Shown here in pieces: positions 1 through 5,055 of a stretch of 5,055 nucleotides of DNA. Position 1 is the stretch's first letter. The number at the start of each line of letters is the position of its first letter. The DNA comes from Bdellovibrio sp. (GTDB lineage Bacteria > Bdellovibrionota > Bdellovibrionia > Bdellovibrionales > Bdellovibrionaceae). A model generated the notes under the pieces. That model had not been told where the DNA came from, did no database searches, and saw only the letters and a list, made by a program, of their open reading frames with translations. Made by a program: the position numbers and the translations under genes. The stretch covers positions 1 through 5,055 of the forward strand of contig PSRN01000005.1 of assembly GCA_003176075.1 (NCBI GenBank). Direction: 5' to 3'.

Positions 1-59
1 AACCAAGTCGGTGCCTTCAGCACCTCCGCAGACAACCAAGTCGGTGCCTTCAGCACCTC
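1..59 (+). repeat. Two tandem copies of a 33-bp hairpin repeat at the gltD 5' end
   Basis: Bases 1-26 and 34-59 are identical, giving an exact period of 33 bp. The second copy diverges after base 59. Each unit contains a small perfect dyad, GGTGC-cttca-GCACC, at 10-24 and 43-57. The period is a multiple of three, so the repeat reads through in the gltD frame as an 11-residue unit, TKSVPSAPPQT. The first copy may continue left of the window. Related copies lie at 2176-2220 and, inverted, at 4048-4097. The repeat is seen directly; its mobility or function is unknown. Confidence 0.93.
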
Positions 60-1456
60 AGACAGACTTTATGCGGATTTCGCGCGCTCCTGCCATCTAC
101 CGGCCGGCGCGGGAACGCGTGCACGACGATCAGGAATTCCTGATTCCTCACGACGCAGCCACGGTCACCACTCAGGCCAAGCGCTGCATGGACTGTGGCG
201 TGCCGTTTTGCCAGAGCCCCACACCTTCGGGCTGCCCGCTTGGCAATTTCATCCCGGACTGGAATCGACTGGTGGCCGCCGGACAATGGGCGGAGGCGGT
301 CGAGCGCCTGCACGCCACCAATAACTTTCCTGAATTTACCTCCAGGCTTTGCCCGGCACCTTGTGAGTCAGCCTGCGTTTTGGGTTTGTACAGCGAACCT
401 GTGACTATCAAGTCCATTGAAAGGGCCATCGTCGACTTTGGTTTCGAGCAGGGGTTGATTCGGCCGAAACCTCCGCAACGGCTCACCGGCAAGCGTGTGG
501 CAGTGGTGGGGTCAGGACCCGCGGGCTTAGCTTGCGCTCAGCAGTTGGCGCGGCAGGGGCATTCGGTGACGGTGTTTGAAAAGGCCGATCGCCTGGGCGG
601 CCTCTTGCGGTATGGAATTCCCGATTTTAAAATGGCAAAAACTCTAATTGACCGGCGCTTAAATCAACTCAGGGGTGAGGGCGTGAATTTTCTGACCGGC
701 GTCCATGTGGGGTCAGAGAGCCACGGGCGAGAAATTTGCTTGCGGGACCTTAAGGATAAATACGATGCCGTGGCGTTGACCATCGGAGCCGAGGCCGCCC
801 GCGATCTGCCGATTCCCGGGAGAAATCTCAAAGGCATTCGCTTGGCGATGGATTATTTAACCGAGCACAATCGCCGCATTAACGGCGAGCTCGTGAGCCA
901 ACCTTGCGCTCGCGGTAAAGATGTCATCGTTATTGGCGGCGGCGACACGGGCTCTGACTGCGTTGGAACGGCTCTTCGCCAAGGGGCCAAAAGCGTTTTA
1001 CAACTTGAAATCCAGCCGCGTCCGCCCAGTGAGCAAGACCCTTCGACCCCGTGGCCTTATTGGCCTTTCATACTGCGCAGCTCACACGTCCACGAAGAGG
1101 GCGGGAAGCGGGACTGGAGTATCCGTACTCAGGAATTCCTCGGCGACGAGTCGGGACACGTGCGAGCCCTGAGAGTTGAAAAGATTTCGAGCGGTGAACT
1201 GACTTTGGACGCCGATTTGGTTCTTCTTGCGCTTGGTTTCACCGGCAGCGGTGCGGCTTTTCCGGAGCTTGCCCGCACTCCACGGGGAGAGATTCATACC
1301 GATGAGCGCTTTATGACGTCACTCCCCGGCGTTTTTGCCGCCGGCGACGCGAGGCGGGGAGCTTCGTTGATTGTCTGGGCGATCGCCGAAGGGCGCGAAC
1401 TCGCGGCGAGGTTCCAGGTACTTTTTGCGGGTCACAGTGTGTTAGAAAAGGTGTAA
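11..1456 (+). CDS. gltD: Glutamate synthase [NADPH] small (beta) subunit GltD; start unresolved, may extend left of the window
   Basis: GltD takes electrons from NADPH through FAD and iron-sulfur clusters and passes them to the large subunit GltB, which converts glutamine plus 2-oxoglutarate to two glutamates in the cytoplasm. Numbering from GTG at 11: the N-terminal Fe-S domain has Cys59, 62, 67, 75 (CMDCGVPFC, then GCPLGN) and Cys114, 118, 122 (CPAPCESAC), joined by HATNNFPEF at 101-109. The FAD site is VAVVGSGPAG (163-172), followed by GGLLRYGIPDFK (196-207). The NADPH site is VIVIGGGDTGSDC (305-317). The C-terminal flavin motif is GVFAAGDARRG (440-450). Length of 470-481 residues matches the family. 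Start choice is open: GTG11 and GTG44 both lie in tandem repeats, ATG71 cuts into the conserved N-terminus, none has a clear ribosome site, and the frame is open to base 2. GTG44 best matches the usual family length. gltB, usually adjacent, is not in view. Confidence 0.96.
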   Translation: MPSAPPQTTKSVPSAPQTDFMRISRAPAIYRPARERVHDDQEFLIPHDAATVTTQAKRCMDCGVPFCQSPTPSGCPLGNFIPDWNRLVAAGQWAEAVERLHATNNFPEFTSRLCPAPCESACVLGLYSEPVTIKSIERAIVDFGFEQGLIRPKPPQRLTGKRVAVVGSGPAGLACAQQLARQGHSVTVFEKADRLGGLLRYGIPDFKMAKTLIDRRLNQLRGEGVNFLTGVHVGSESHGREICLRDLKDKYDAVALTIGAEAARDLPIPGRNLKGIRLAMDYLTEHNRRINGELVSQPCARGKDVIVIGGGDTGSDCVGTALRQGAKSVLQLEIQPRPPSEQDPSTPWPYWPFILRSSHVHEEGGKRDWSIRTQEFLGDESGHVRALRVEKISSGELTLDADLVLLALGFTGSGAAFPELARTPRGEIHTDERFMTSLPGVFAAGDARRGASLIVWAIAEGRELAARFQVLFAGHSVLEKV

Positions 1457-1485
1457 ACGGCGGGGGTGGTTGGGAATTCTCAAAA

Positions 1486-1504
1486 GCGCCACCCTTGGTG
1501 GCTT
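1486..1504. terminator. Hairpin between convergent gltD and the exported-protein gene
   Basis: A six-base-pair stem, GCCACC (1488-1493) and GGTGGC (1497-1502), closes a three-base loop about 31 bases after the gltD stop. In the plus direction no T-run follows. In the minus direction the stem is followed within two bases by CTTTT, so it looks more like a terminator for the minus-strand gene, whose stop lies about 70 bases before it. A shared bidirectional terminator is plausible from its position between convergent genes, but the short T-run makes this weak. Confidence 0.4.
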
Positions 1505-1573
1505 CGCCGCCCATGATACCGGGAGAATCGTCACTGGCGGGCGCTGTGCGGAGAGCTTTAGGGTTTCATAGAA

Positions 1574-2623
1574 TCAAGAGCCAGGCCAATATCTGAAAGA
1601 GTCGAAAATGGACTTTGAGTTGCTTTCTTCATCGGTGGTCTGCCTTATAGCAATCTGCACTTCATTCTGGGGATAAATTGAAAATTTGAATTCGCCGCCA
1701 TCGGCCAACGCGTAAGAATAACTTGCGCTAATCTCGAGAGTGAGACTTCTGTCGTTCACTTGCAGCGGAACCTTTACGACGCGTCCAATGGGGGGAAGCA
1801 AATGAGCAGCAGCCAAATCCCCCCCTCTCCGATTGTTCTGAGTCTTTTCATAATCGCCGGGTTCACCGGCTAATGCTGACTTGATCTTGGCATCAATCAA
1901 AGCCATCGCTTTGGCCTTTCGATCATGTTCTTGTTCCTGATCCTGATCCTGTTCTTGTTCTCCTTTGTAGTAAAATCCAATTTTTGTATCCAGTGTGCTT
2001 CGCAACTCAGCCGCGCTTGTGATACCCTCAGGAGACTTCAAGGCGATACCAAGATCTTTCAGGCCGGGCTCAATGCACCGGCGAAAAATGTCTTGGAAAG
2101 CAAGTTGAGTCAGCCGTTTAGATAACTCACGCTTGAGCTGGTCGAAGTCTCGGGGAGGTTTGGATTTGCGAAGTTCCAAAGTCGGCGCCTCTGACGCCGC
2201 CGCAGTCTCCCAAGTCGGTGGGCCCGGTTGAACTTGCCGTTCGATCTCGGAAATAAGATAAAAAAGCGGGCGGAGTGAGGGCTCACTTTCCGAAAAAAGA
2301 CTTCCGTTCAGGGCTACAGCGCCTTGCTGGCCAGAATGAACCTCTTTGATGCTCGCTATGGTGGCTCGGATTGCATCTTCGAATTTAGGGGATACCGTCA
2401 GTTCCGAAGTGGCCAGCTCCGAAGTCGGCGGTTTCCGAGTCGGCATTTCCGTCGAAGGGACCGCCATGGTAGAAAGGAGGGTTTCACCATGGACGGCCGC
2501 GCAGTTCGCCAAAATTACCCCTGACCTTGAGGGAGCTGCTTTAGCTTCGAAAATTGCAGTCGAAATCAAGACTCCCAAATGAAGGACACCTGTCACAACT
2601 GGCGCAATCCTTTGCAGATGCAT
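1574..2623 (-). CDS. Unrecognised, probably exported protein with a Glu/Gln/Asp-rich stretch
   Basis: I do not recognise a family. I chose the ATG at 2623 (349 residues) over an upstream TTG at 2683. It is preceded by a G-rich stretch that could act as a ribosome site, and it puts a signal-peptide-like segment first: MHLQR, a hydrophobic stretch to about residue 25, then EAKA with a likely cut near residue 29. This predicts export; no lipobox or later membrane helix is evident. Residues about 50-75 are Pro/Ser/Thr/Glu-rich with a TSELATSELT repeat. Residues about 135-150 are encoded by a degenerate copy of the 33-bp repeat. A predicted helical segment follows (about 160-195). Residues about 222-233 are an acidic EQEQDQDQEQE tract. 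The C-terminal 60 residues alternate hydrophobic and polar residues, suggesting beta strands. It stands alone between convergent gltD and the repeat-rich spacer. It could be a lineage-specific protein; expression is not shown. Confidence 0.6.
   Translation of the reverse strand: MHLQRIAPVVTGVLHLGVLISTAIFEAKAAPSRSGVILANCAAVHGETLLSTMAVPSTEMPTRKPPTSELATSELTVSPKFEDAIRATIASIKEVHSGQQGAVALNGSLFSESEPSLRPLFYLISEIERQVQPGPPTWETAAASEAPTLELRKSKPPRDFDQLKRELSKRLTQLAFQDIFRRCIEPGLKDLGIALKSPEGITSAAELRSTLDTKIGFYYKGEQEQDQDQEQEHDRKAKAMALIDAKIKSALAGEPGDYEKTQNNRRGGDLAAAHLLPPIGRVVKVPLQVNDRSLTLEISASYSYALADGGEFKFSIYPQNEVQIAIRQTTDEESNSKSIFDSFRYWPGS
1927..1961. repeat. Low-complexity hexamer-like tract coding for Glu/Gln/Asp
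   Basis: The tract is built from near-repeats of CTGATC, CTGTTC and TTGTTC. Read on the minus strand it alternates GAA or GAT with CAA or CAG and gives EQEQDQDQEQE in the exported protein. Such tracts change length by slippage in six-base steps without breaking the frame. It is probably a linker; no function can be assigned. Confidence 0.7.
2176..2220 (+). repeat. Degenerate copy of the 33-bp repeat inside the exported-protein gene
   Basis: The core AAGTCGG occurs at 2179-2185 and 2212-2218, exactly 33 bases apart, as in the gltD-proximal array. Between them GCGCCT and CCGCAGTC match the order GTGCCT and CCGCAGAC of that array. The repeat orientation is plus, so it runs antisense to the gene and encodes roughly PTWETAAASEAPTLEL in it. 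The divergence suggests an old insertion that kept the frame. Relationship to the other copies is inferred by eye. Confidence 0.65.
2403..2440. repeat. Short 15-bp direct repeats in the exported-protein gene
   Basis: TCCGAAGT starts at 2403 and again at 2418, with a weaker third copy, TCCGAGTCGG, from 2434. The period of 15 gives the five-residue repeat TSELA/TSELT in the minus-strand protein. The GAAGTCGG core resembles the core of the 33-bp family, so this may be a decayed relative, but the match is too short to be sure. Confidence 0.45.
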
Positions 2624-2670
2624 AATCCCACCCCCCGCCTTCCCCTTTCGACAATACGACAATGGTTTTA

Positions 2671-2724
2671 TACCGTCTGACAAGCAAAGAGAACGCTTTG
2701 AGAATGGCTATTATTTACCGTCTG
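2671..2724. promoter_or_regulatory. Direct repeat TACCGTCTG flanking a small dyad, upstream of the exported-protein gene
   Basis: TACCGTCTG occurs at 2671-2679 and 2716-2724, 45 bases apart. Between them lies the dyad CAAAG (2685-2689) and CTTTG (2696-2700). The block sits about 50-100 bases upstream of the chosen ATG at 2623. On the minus strand a TATAAA-like hexamer overlaps the 2671 side, but I see no well-spaced -35 partner. It could be a promoter or operator region; the evidence is position and symmetry only. Confidence 0.3.
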
Positions 2725-2730
2725 CCCCAC

Positions 2731-2772
2731 CCTTGCAAGGATTCACCTTACCAAGATTCACCTTACCAAGGG
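2731..2772. repeat. Three 15-bp direct repeats in the intergenic spacer
   Basis: Three consecutive units begin at 2731, 2746 and 2761. The first reads CCTTGCAAGGATTCA, the second CCTTACCAAGATTCA, and the third starts CCTTACCAAG. The first contains a perfect ten-base palindrome (2731-2740). The others keep CCTT-n3-AAG symmetry. They lie about 110-150 bases upstream of the minus-strand exported-protein gene and about 145 bases before the peptidase relic. They may be protein-binding sites or simple slippage products. The rest of 2624-2916 shows no convincing gene. Confidence 0.75.
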
Positions 2773-2916
2773 GGCTAGCCTGCCCTCAGAACGGGACTTA
2801 TCATTCTTCTTAACGCTGGGAAGAGTAATATGTTTTTCTGTACCGGCCATCATAAAACGGGTCAGCCCGACGAATGGCATTTTCGGTGGCCCTTTCGGTA
2901 TTGTGGAATTCTATAA

Positions 2917-3282
2917 GTGCTTTGGCTCGCCGTGGCTGCGGGCGTCGGTTATAAGTACGGCGACCGCGCCATGCTTGCAGCAATGATCGGAAAGCAGCTA
3001 CTGCAGCTAAAATTCTCGCGTGGCGATGAAACCGAAGCCGACATTGTTGGCCTTGAACTGGCGGCGCGGGCTGGCTACGACCCGCGCGCTGGTGTCACTG
3101 TATGGCGACAATTTTCTGAGCATAACCGCAGGGAGCCTTTGGAATTCTTGTCTGACCATCCCATCCACGCTCATCGCGAAGACACCATCCGCGCACATTT
3201 AAAGGAAACTCTGCCGCTGTACGCGCGCGCAAAGGCCAAACTTGAATCCGAACAGCCGGAAGCGACTCCCTCCCCTGATTGA
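2917..3282 (+). pseudogene. M48-family zinc metallopeptidase, C-terminal remnant lacking HExxH
   Basis: The 121-residue frame matches the C-terminal part of M48 peptidases, which degrade or trim proteins at the membrane or in the periplasm. Visible family features are FSRGDETEADIVGLELAARAGYDP (residues 33-56), in which Glu38 of the E-x-x-A-D motif is the expected third zinc ligand, then the tail motif FLSDHPIHAHRE (78-88 region) and a Pro-rich end. The HExxH helix, which supplies the other two zinc ligands and the catalytic Glu, should lie upstream but is absent in all three forward frames back to about 2780. An in-frame TAA immediately precedes the GTG at 2917. Full-length relatives are more than twice as long. 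I infer a 5'-deleted, inactive relic. A short free-standing protein from the weakly led GTG cannot be excluded. It converges on the permease gene with 34 bases between stops. Confidence 0.8.
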
Positions 3283-3316
3283 GAATTAGCGCCGGGGACT
3301 GCGCGACGTTGGTGAA

Positions 3317-4027
3317 TCAGAAGACCAACCAATATCCCCCAACGACAATCGCGGCCCAGGAACAAGTTGCGAGTGCATACTTATAGAATTTGATCCCAGA
3401 ATTTTGTGTTCGGGATCCAATGGATCCGAACGCAAATGAATAACCTGCCATTGTTATGATCGTACCAATACCAAAAGCCAATAAATAAACCGCAGCGGCC
3501 CATCTGGTCGGCATCGCCAGAGCAGGCAACACCCCCAGAAAATGGGAACCTCCAGCTAGACCATGCAATACACCGACTGCTACCGCAGCGTGGGAATGGG
3601 CATGAGAAGGATCTTGATGGTGGCCGGTTCTGTGAGCGTGAACATGCCAGTGCGGCCCATCTTCGTGTAAGTGATCGTGTGAGTGATTGTGTGAATGTTG
3701 TGAGTGTTGGTGTGAGTGTTCGTGGGCATGAAGTTCGAACCTGAACATCTTGCGAAGTCCCCACAGTCCAATTCCAATCAACATGACTCCGACCAGGCGT
3801 TCACACCAGTTGGAAAACATCTCTACCGGGAAAATTTCCCGAAAGGCCCAAGCAAGTATAGCGACTAAGATCACTCCACTTGCGTGTCCGCCTCCCCATC
3901 TCGCCCCAAGGAGCCAGGACTTCTGCCTTTGGCTTAAGGCCAGCGGAGCAACGGCCGCCAGATGATCAGGTCCGGTAATTACATGCACAGTTCCAGCGAC
4001 AAGTCCGGCAAAGAAAATAGCAACCAC
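3317..4027 (-). CDS. UreH/NicO-type membrane metal (probably nickel) permease with His-rich loop
   Basis: The 236-residue protein is very hydrophobic, with about six predicted membrane helices in two blocks, roughly 1-95 and 147-236. The first block has HVITGPDHLAAVAPLAL (15-31), the variant of the nickel/cobalt permease HxxxxDH signature seen in UreH/HupE-like and related NicO proteins, and GGGHASG (45-51). The second has VLHGLAGGSHFLGVLPAL (153-170). Between them residues 100-146 hold 20 histidines in 47 positions, a likely metal-binding loop. Start GTG4027 is the first possible one: an in-frame TGA lies at 4040-4042, and AAAGG sits eight bases before the GTG. Family members move nickel or related divalent metals across the inner membrane. 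Direction and metal cannot be told here, and no urease or hydrogenase genes are adjacent. The gene is downstream of the oxidoreductase on the same strand, 243 bases away, so co-transcription is possible but unlikely to be tight. Confidence 0.85.
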   Translation of the reverse strand: MVAIFFAGLVAGTVHVITGPDHLAAVAPLALSQRQKSWLLGARWGGGHASGVILVAILAWAFREIFPVEMFSNWCERLVGVMLIGIGLWGLRKMFRFELHAHEHSHQHSQHSHNHSHDHLHEDGPHWHVHAHRTGHHQDPSHAHSHAAVAVGVLHGLAGGSHFLGVLPALAMPTRWAAAVYLLAFGIGTIITMAGYSFAFGSIGSRTQNSGIKFYKYALATCSWAAIVVGGYWLVF

Positions 4028-4035
4028 TGAGACAG

Positions 4036-4040
4036 CCTTT
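4036..4040 (-). promoter_or_regulatory. Ribosome binding site deciding the permease GTG start
   Basis: On the minus strand the sequence reads AAAGG, then eight bases, then GTG at 4027. An in-frame TGA overlaps just upstream (4040-4042), so no longer start is possible, and the first membrane helix with GPDHL needs this start. Confidence 0.6.
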
Positions 4041-4047
4041 CACACCC

Positions 4048-4097
4048 GTGGCGTCTGCGGAGGTGCTGAAGCCACTTGTGGCGTAGGCACCCACTTG
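4048..4097 (-). repeat. Inverted-orientation copy of the 33-bp repeat family with nested hairpin, in the permease leader
   Basis: Read on the minus strand this block has a short unit starting AAGTGGGTGCCT and a 30-bp unit containing CTTCAGCACCTCCGCAGAC. That 19-base run is identical to bases 15-33 of the gltD-proximal repeat. A nested dyad is visible: outer arms GGTGC/GCACC at 4062-4066 and 4087-4091, inner arms GCCAC/GTGGC at 4071-4075 and 4078-4082, with a two-base loop and a four-by-four internal loop. It ends about 10 bases before the permease ribosome site, so it would lie in the 5' leader if transcription starts upstream. The rest of 4098-4270 shows no gene. Confidence 0.85.
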
Positions 4098-4270
4098 GGC
4101 AGCGCCGCCCACGAAGTTTCGTCACGAAGATTCCTTTTGAAACGGACTTTCACGGATGGGCCAAAGTCACGAATCCTACACTGCAAACAGCTTTTCCGAA
4201 ACAAGCAAAGTGCGAAAATATTTACTTTTTGTCGCTTCCTTTGCAGAATCCAGAAAAACATACATGAATC

Positions 4271-5055
4271 TTATTTGAATCTGCGGGCTGAAAGCCAGCT
4301 TGGCACTTCGCGACCGTAGACCGCGTCGACCAGTTTTTTAGCCGTATGAAAGGCCAGCCCGATGCCGTGTCCAGTGTAGCCGCCGGCGAAGAAGATTTGC
4401 GGGTCATCAGGAATGCTGCCCACCATGGGTTCCCCGTCGCGGGCAAAACCCATCACGCCCGACCAGCGATGGGTGACCTTGGCGTCTTTAAACTGCGGAA
4501 GATGAGTGACGACGAAGTTATGCAGCGCCTCTTGGATCGGCTCGGTGATGTGATCCGAGTAACCGACTTCAGTCTCCTTCTCGATCTGACGGAAACCGCC
4601 GATCAGGAGCTCGCCGCTCGGCAATTGGCGGAAGTAATCGAGGTAGAAGTTCGCGTAGCAAGGAGCGTCCATGAATCTCTTCACGGGCTCCATCATCAGG
4701 CACTGCCCCCGGGTGGGATAAATTTTATCCTTGAACCAGGGGTGCAACACGGCCGAGAACGCGTTGAGGTTGAGCAAGATCACGGGCGCCGCAAAATCCC
4801 CCTGATCGGTTTTAAGCCTGCGCAAGTCGCCGGCCTGTTCGACCCGATAGGCTTCCGTGTTCTCAAACAGATCGGCTCTTACTTTGGAATGCATCCGCTG
4901 CACTAAGCTCACCGGATTGACCGAAGCATCGTCGAGATATCGGATGCCGCCGACGAAGTTGACCGCGCCGGCGCTCTGCTCGACTTCTTTGGCGTTATAA
5001 ATCCTGGTGCGGATGTTGAGTTTCGCCATGGTCTGCGCGACGTCTTGCAGTTCCG
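4271..5055 (-). CDS. DAO-family FAD-dependent oxidoreductase (amine/amino-acid oxidase type), N-terminus outside window
   Basis: The frame is open to the right edge: codons before the internal ATG5029 read ELQDVAQT, which fits the family, so the true start and the N-terminal GxGxxG FAD site lie beyond 5055. About 260 residues are visible, against 370-430 for typical members. Numbering from ATG5029: GGIRYLDDASVNP (27-39), the usual segment linking the FAD and substrate domains; a strand near IYPTRGQCLM (103-112) that matches the P-x-R-G motif; LDYFRQLPSGELLIGG (130-145); HRWSGVMGFARDGEPMVG (187-204); and the C-terminal FAD motif FFAGGYTGHGIGLAF (213-227). This family oxidises glycine, sarcosine, D-amino acids or gamma-glutamylputrescine. 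The C-terminus most recalls PuuB-like and glycine-oxidase-like enzymes, but substrate cannot be set. Probably cytoplasmic. The closest same-strand neighbour downstream is the metal permease. Confidence 0.93.
   Translation of the reverse strand, partial: ELQDVAQTMAKLNIRTRIYNAKEVEQSAGAVNFVGGIRYLDDASVNPVSLVQRMHSKVRADLFENTEAYRVEQAGDLRRLKTDQGDFAAPVILLNLNAFSAVLHPWFKDKIYPTRGQCLMMEPVKRFMDAPCYANFYLDYFRQLPSGELLIGGFRQIEKETEVGYSDHITEPIQEALHNFVVTHLPQFKDAKVTHRWSGVMGFARDGEPMVGSIPDDPQIFFAGGYTGHGIGLAFHTAKKLVDAVYGREVPSWLSARRFK

Noticed and set aside
172..492. Minus-strand open frames within gltD
   Set aside because: They are shadows of a strongly conserved coding frame; no motif or ribosome site supports them.
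2624..2683. TTG start 20 codons upstream for the exported protein
   Set aside because: It would put a basic, Gly-rich segment before the hydrophobic signal. The ATG at 2623 gives a standard signal peptide.
2830..2916. 28-codon plus-strand frame from ATG2830, in phase with the peptidase relic
   Set aside because: It ends at a TAA just before GTG2917 and shows no HExxH or other M48 feature, so it does not supply the missing half.
129..3146. Recurrent GGAATTC hexamer-like words across the window
   Set aside because: They are scattered in and out of genes without spacing or context, and are probably chance.
3600..3728. GTGAGTGTT-like repeats on the plus strand as a CRISPR or satellite array
   Set aside because: They are the complement of His codons in the permease loop, without regular repeats and spacers.
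4212..4234. AT-rich imperfect inverted repeat after the oxidoreductase stop, as a terminator
   Set aside because: The stem is only about seven pairs with a bulge and is not followed by a T-run, so I did not call it.
4346..4906. Long plus-strand open frame (186 codons) opposite the oxidoreductase
   Set aside because: It is fully antisense to a gene with clear DAO-family motifs, and its translation shows no family features.

Overview
This 5,055-base window carries protein-coding genes of a free-living bacterium. Base composition is moderate, with GTG starts next to ATG, no introns, and ordinary bacterial families. I see no tRNA, rRNA, CRISPR array, phage module or intact insertion sequence. 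Taxonomy cannot be fixed from the sequence. The repeat-rich gene borders and isolated housekeeping genes would fit a soil bacterium such as a Verrucomicrobiota member, but that is a guess.

Layout: (1) At the left edge, on the plus strand, is gltD, the small (beta) subunit of NADPH-glutamate synthase. It is complete at its 3' end, and its reading frame stays open to the window edge through two 33-bp tandem repeats. (2) Convergent to it, on the minus strand, is an unrecognised, probably exported protein of about 349 residues. It contains a Glu/Gln/Asp-rich stretch and degenerate copies of the same 33-bp repeat. (3) A gene-poor stretch of about 290 bases (2624-2916) holds three 15-bp direct repeats and a small dyad. 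(4) Next, on the plus strand, is the C-terminal part of an M48 metallopeptidase that has lost the half carrying HExxH, probably a gene relic. (5) Convergent to the relic, 34 bp away, is a minus-strand UreH/NicO-type membrane metal permease with a very His-rich loop. (6) Upstream of the permease is a 243-bp spacer with an inverted copy of the 33-bp repeat family. (7) At the right edge, on the minus strand, is the C-terminal two thirds of a DAO-family FAD-dependent amine/amino-acid oxidoreductase, cut off by the window end.

The genes do not form an obvious pathway. GltD makes glutamate with its large subunit (not in view). The oxidoreductase probably oxidises an amine or amino acid. The permease probably moves nickel or a similar metal. 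No urease, hydrogenase or nickel enzyme is visible to pair with it. What links the window is a short hairpin-forming repeat with a period near 33 bp. It occurs at the gltD 5' end, inside the orphan exported-protein gene, and in the leader of the permease gene. Together with the truncated peptidase, this suggests a locus reshaped by repeat spread and rearrangement. I found no strong evidence for a new multi-gene system.
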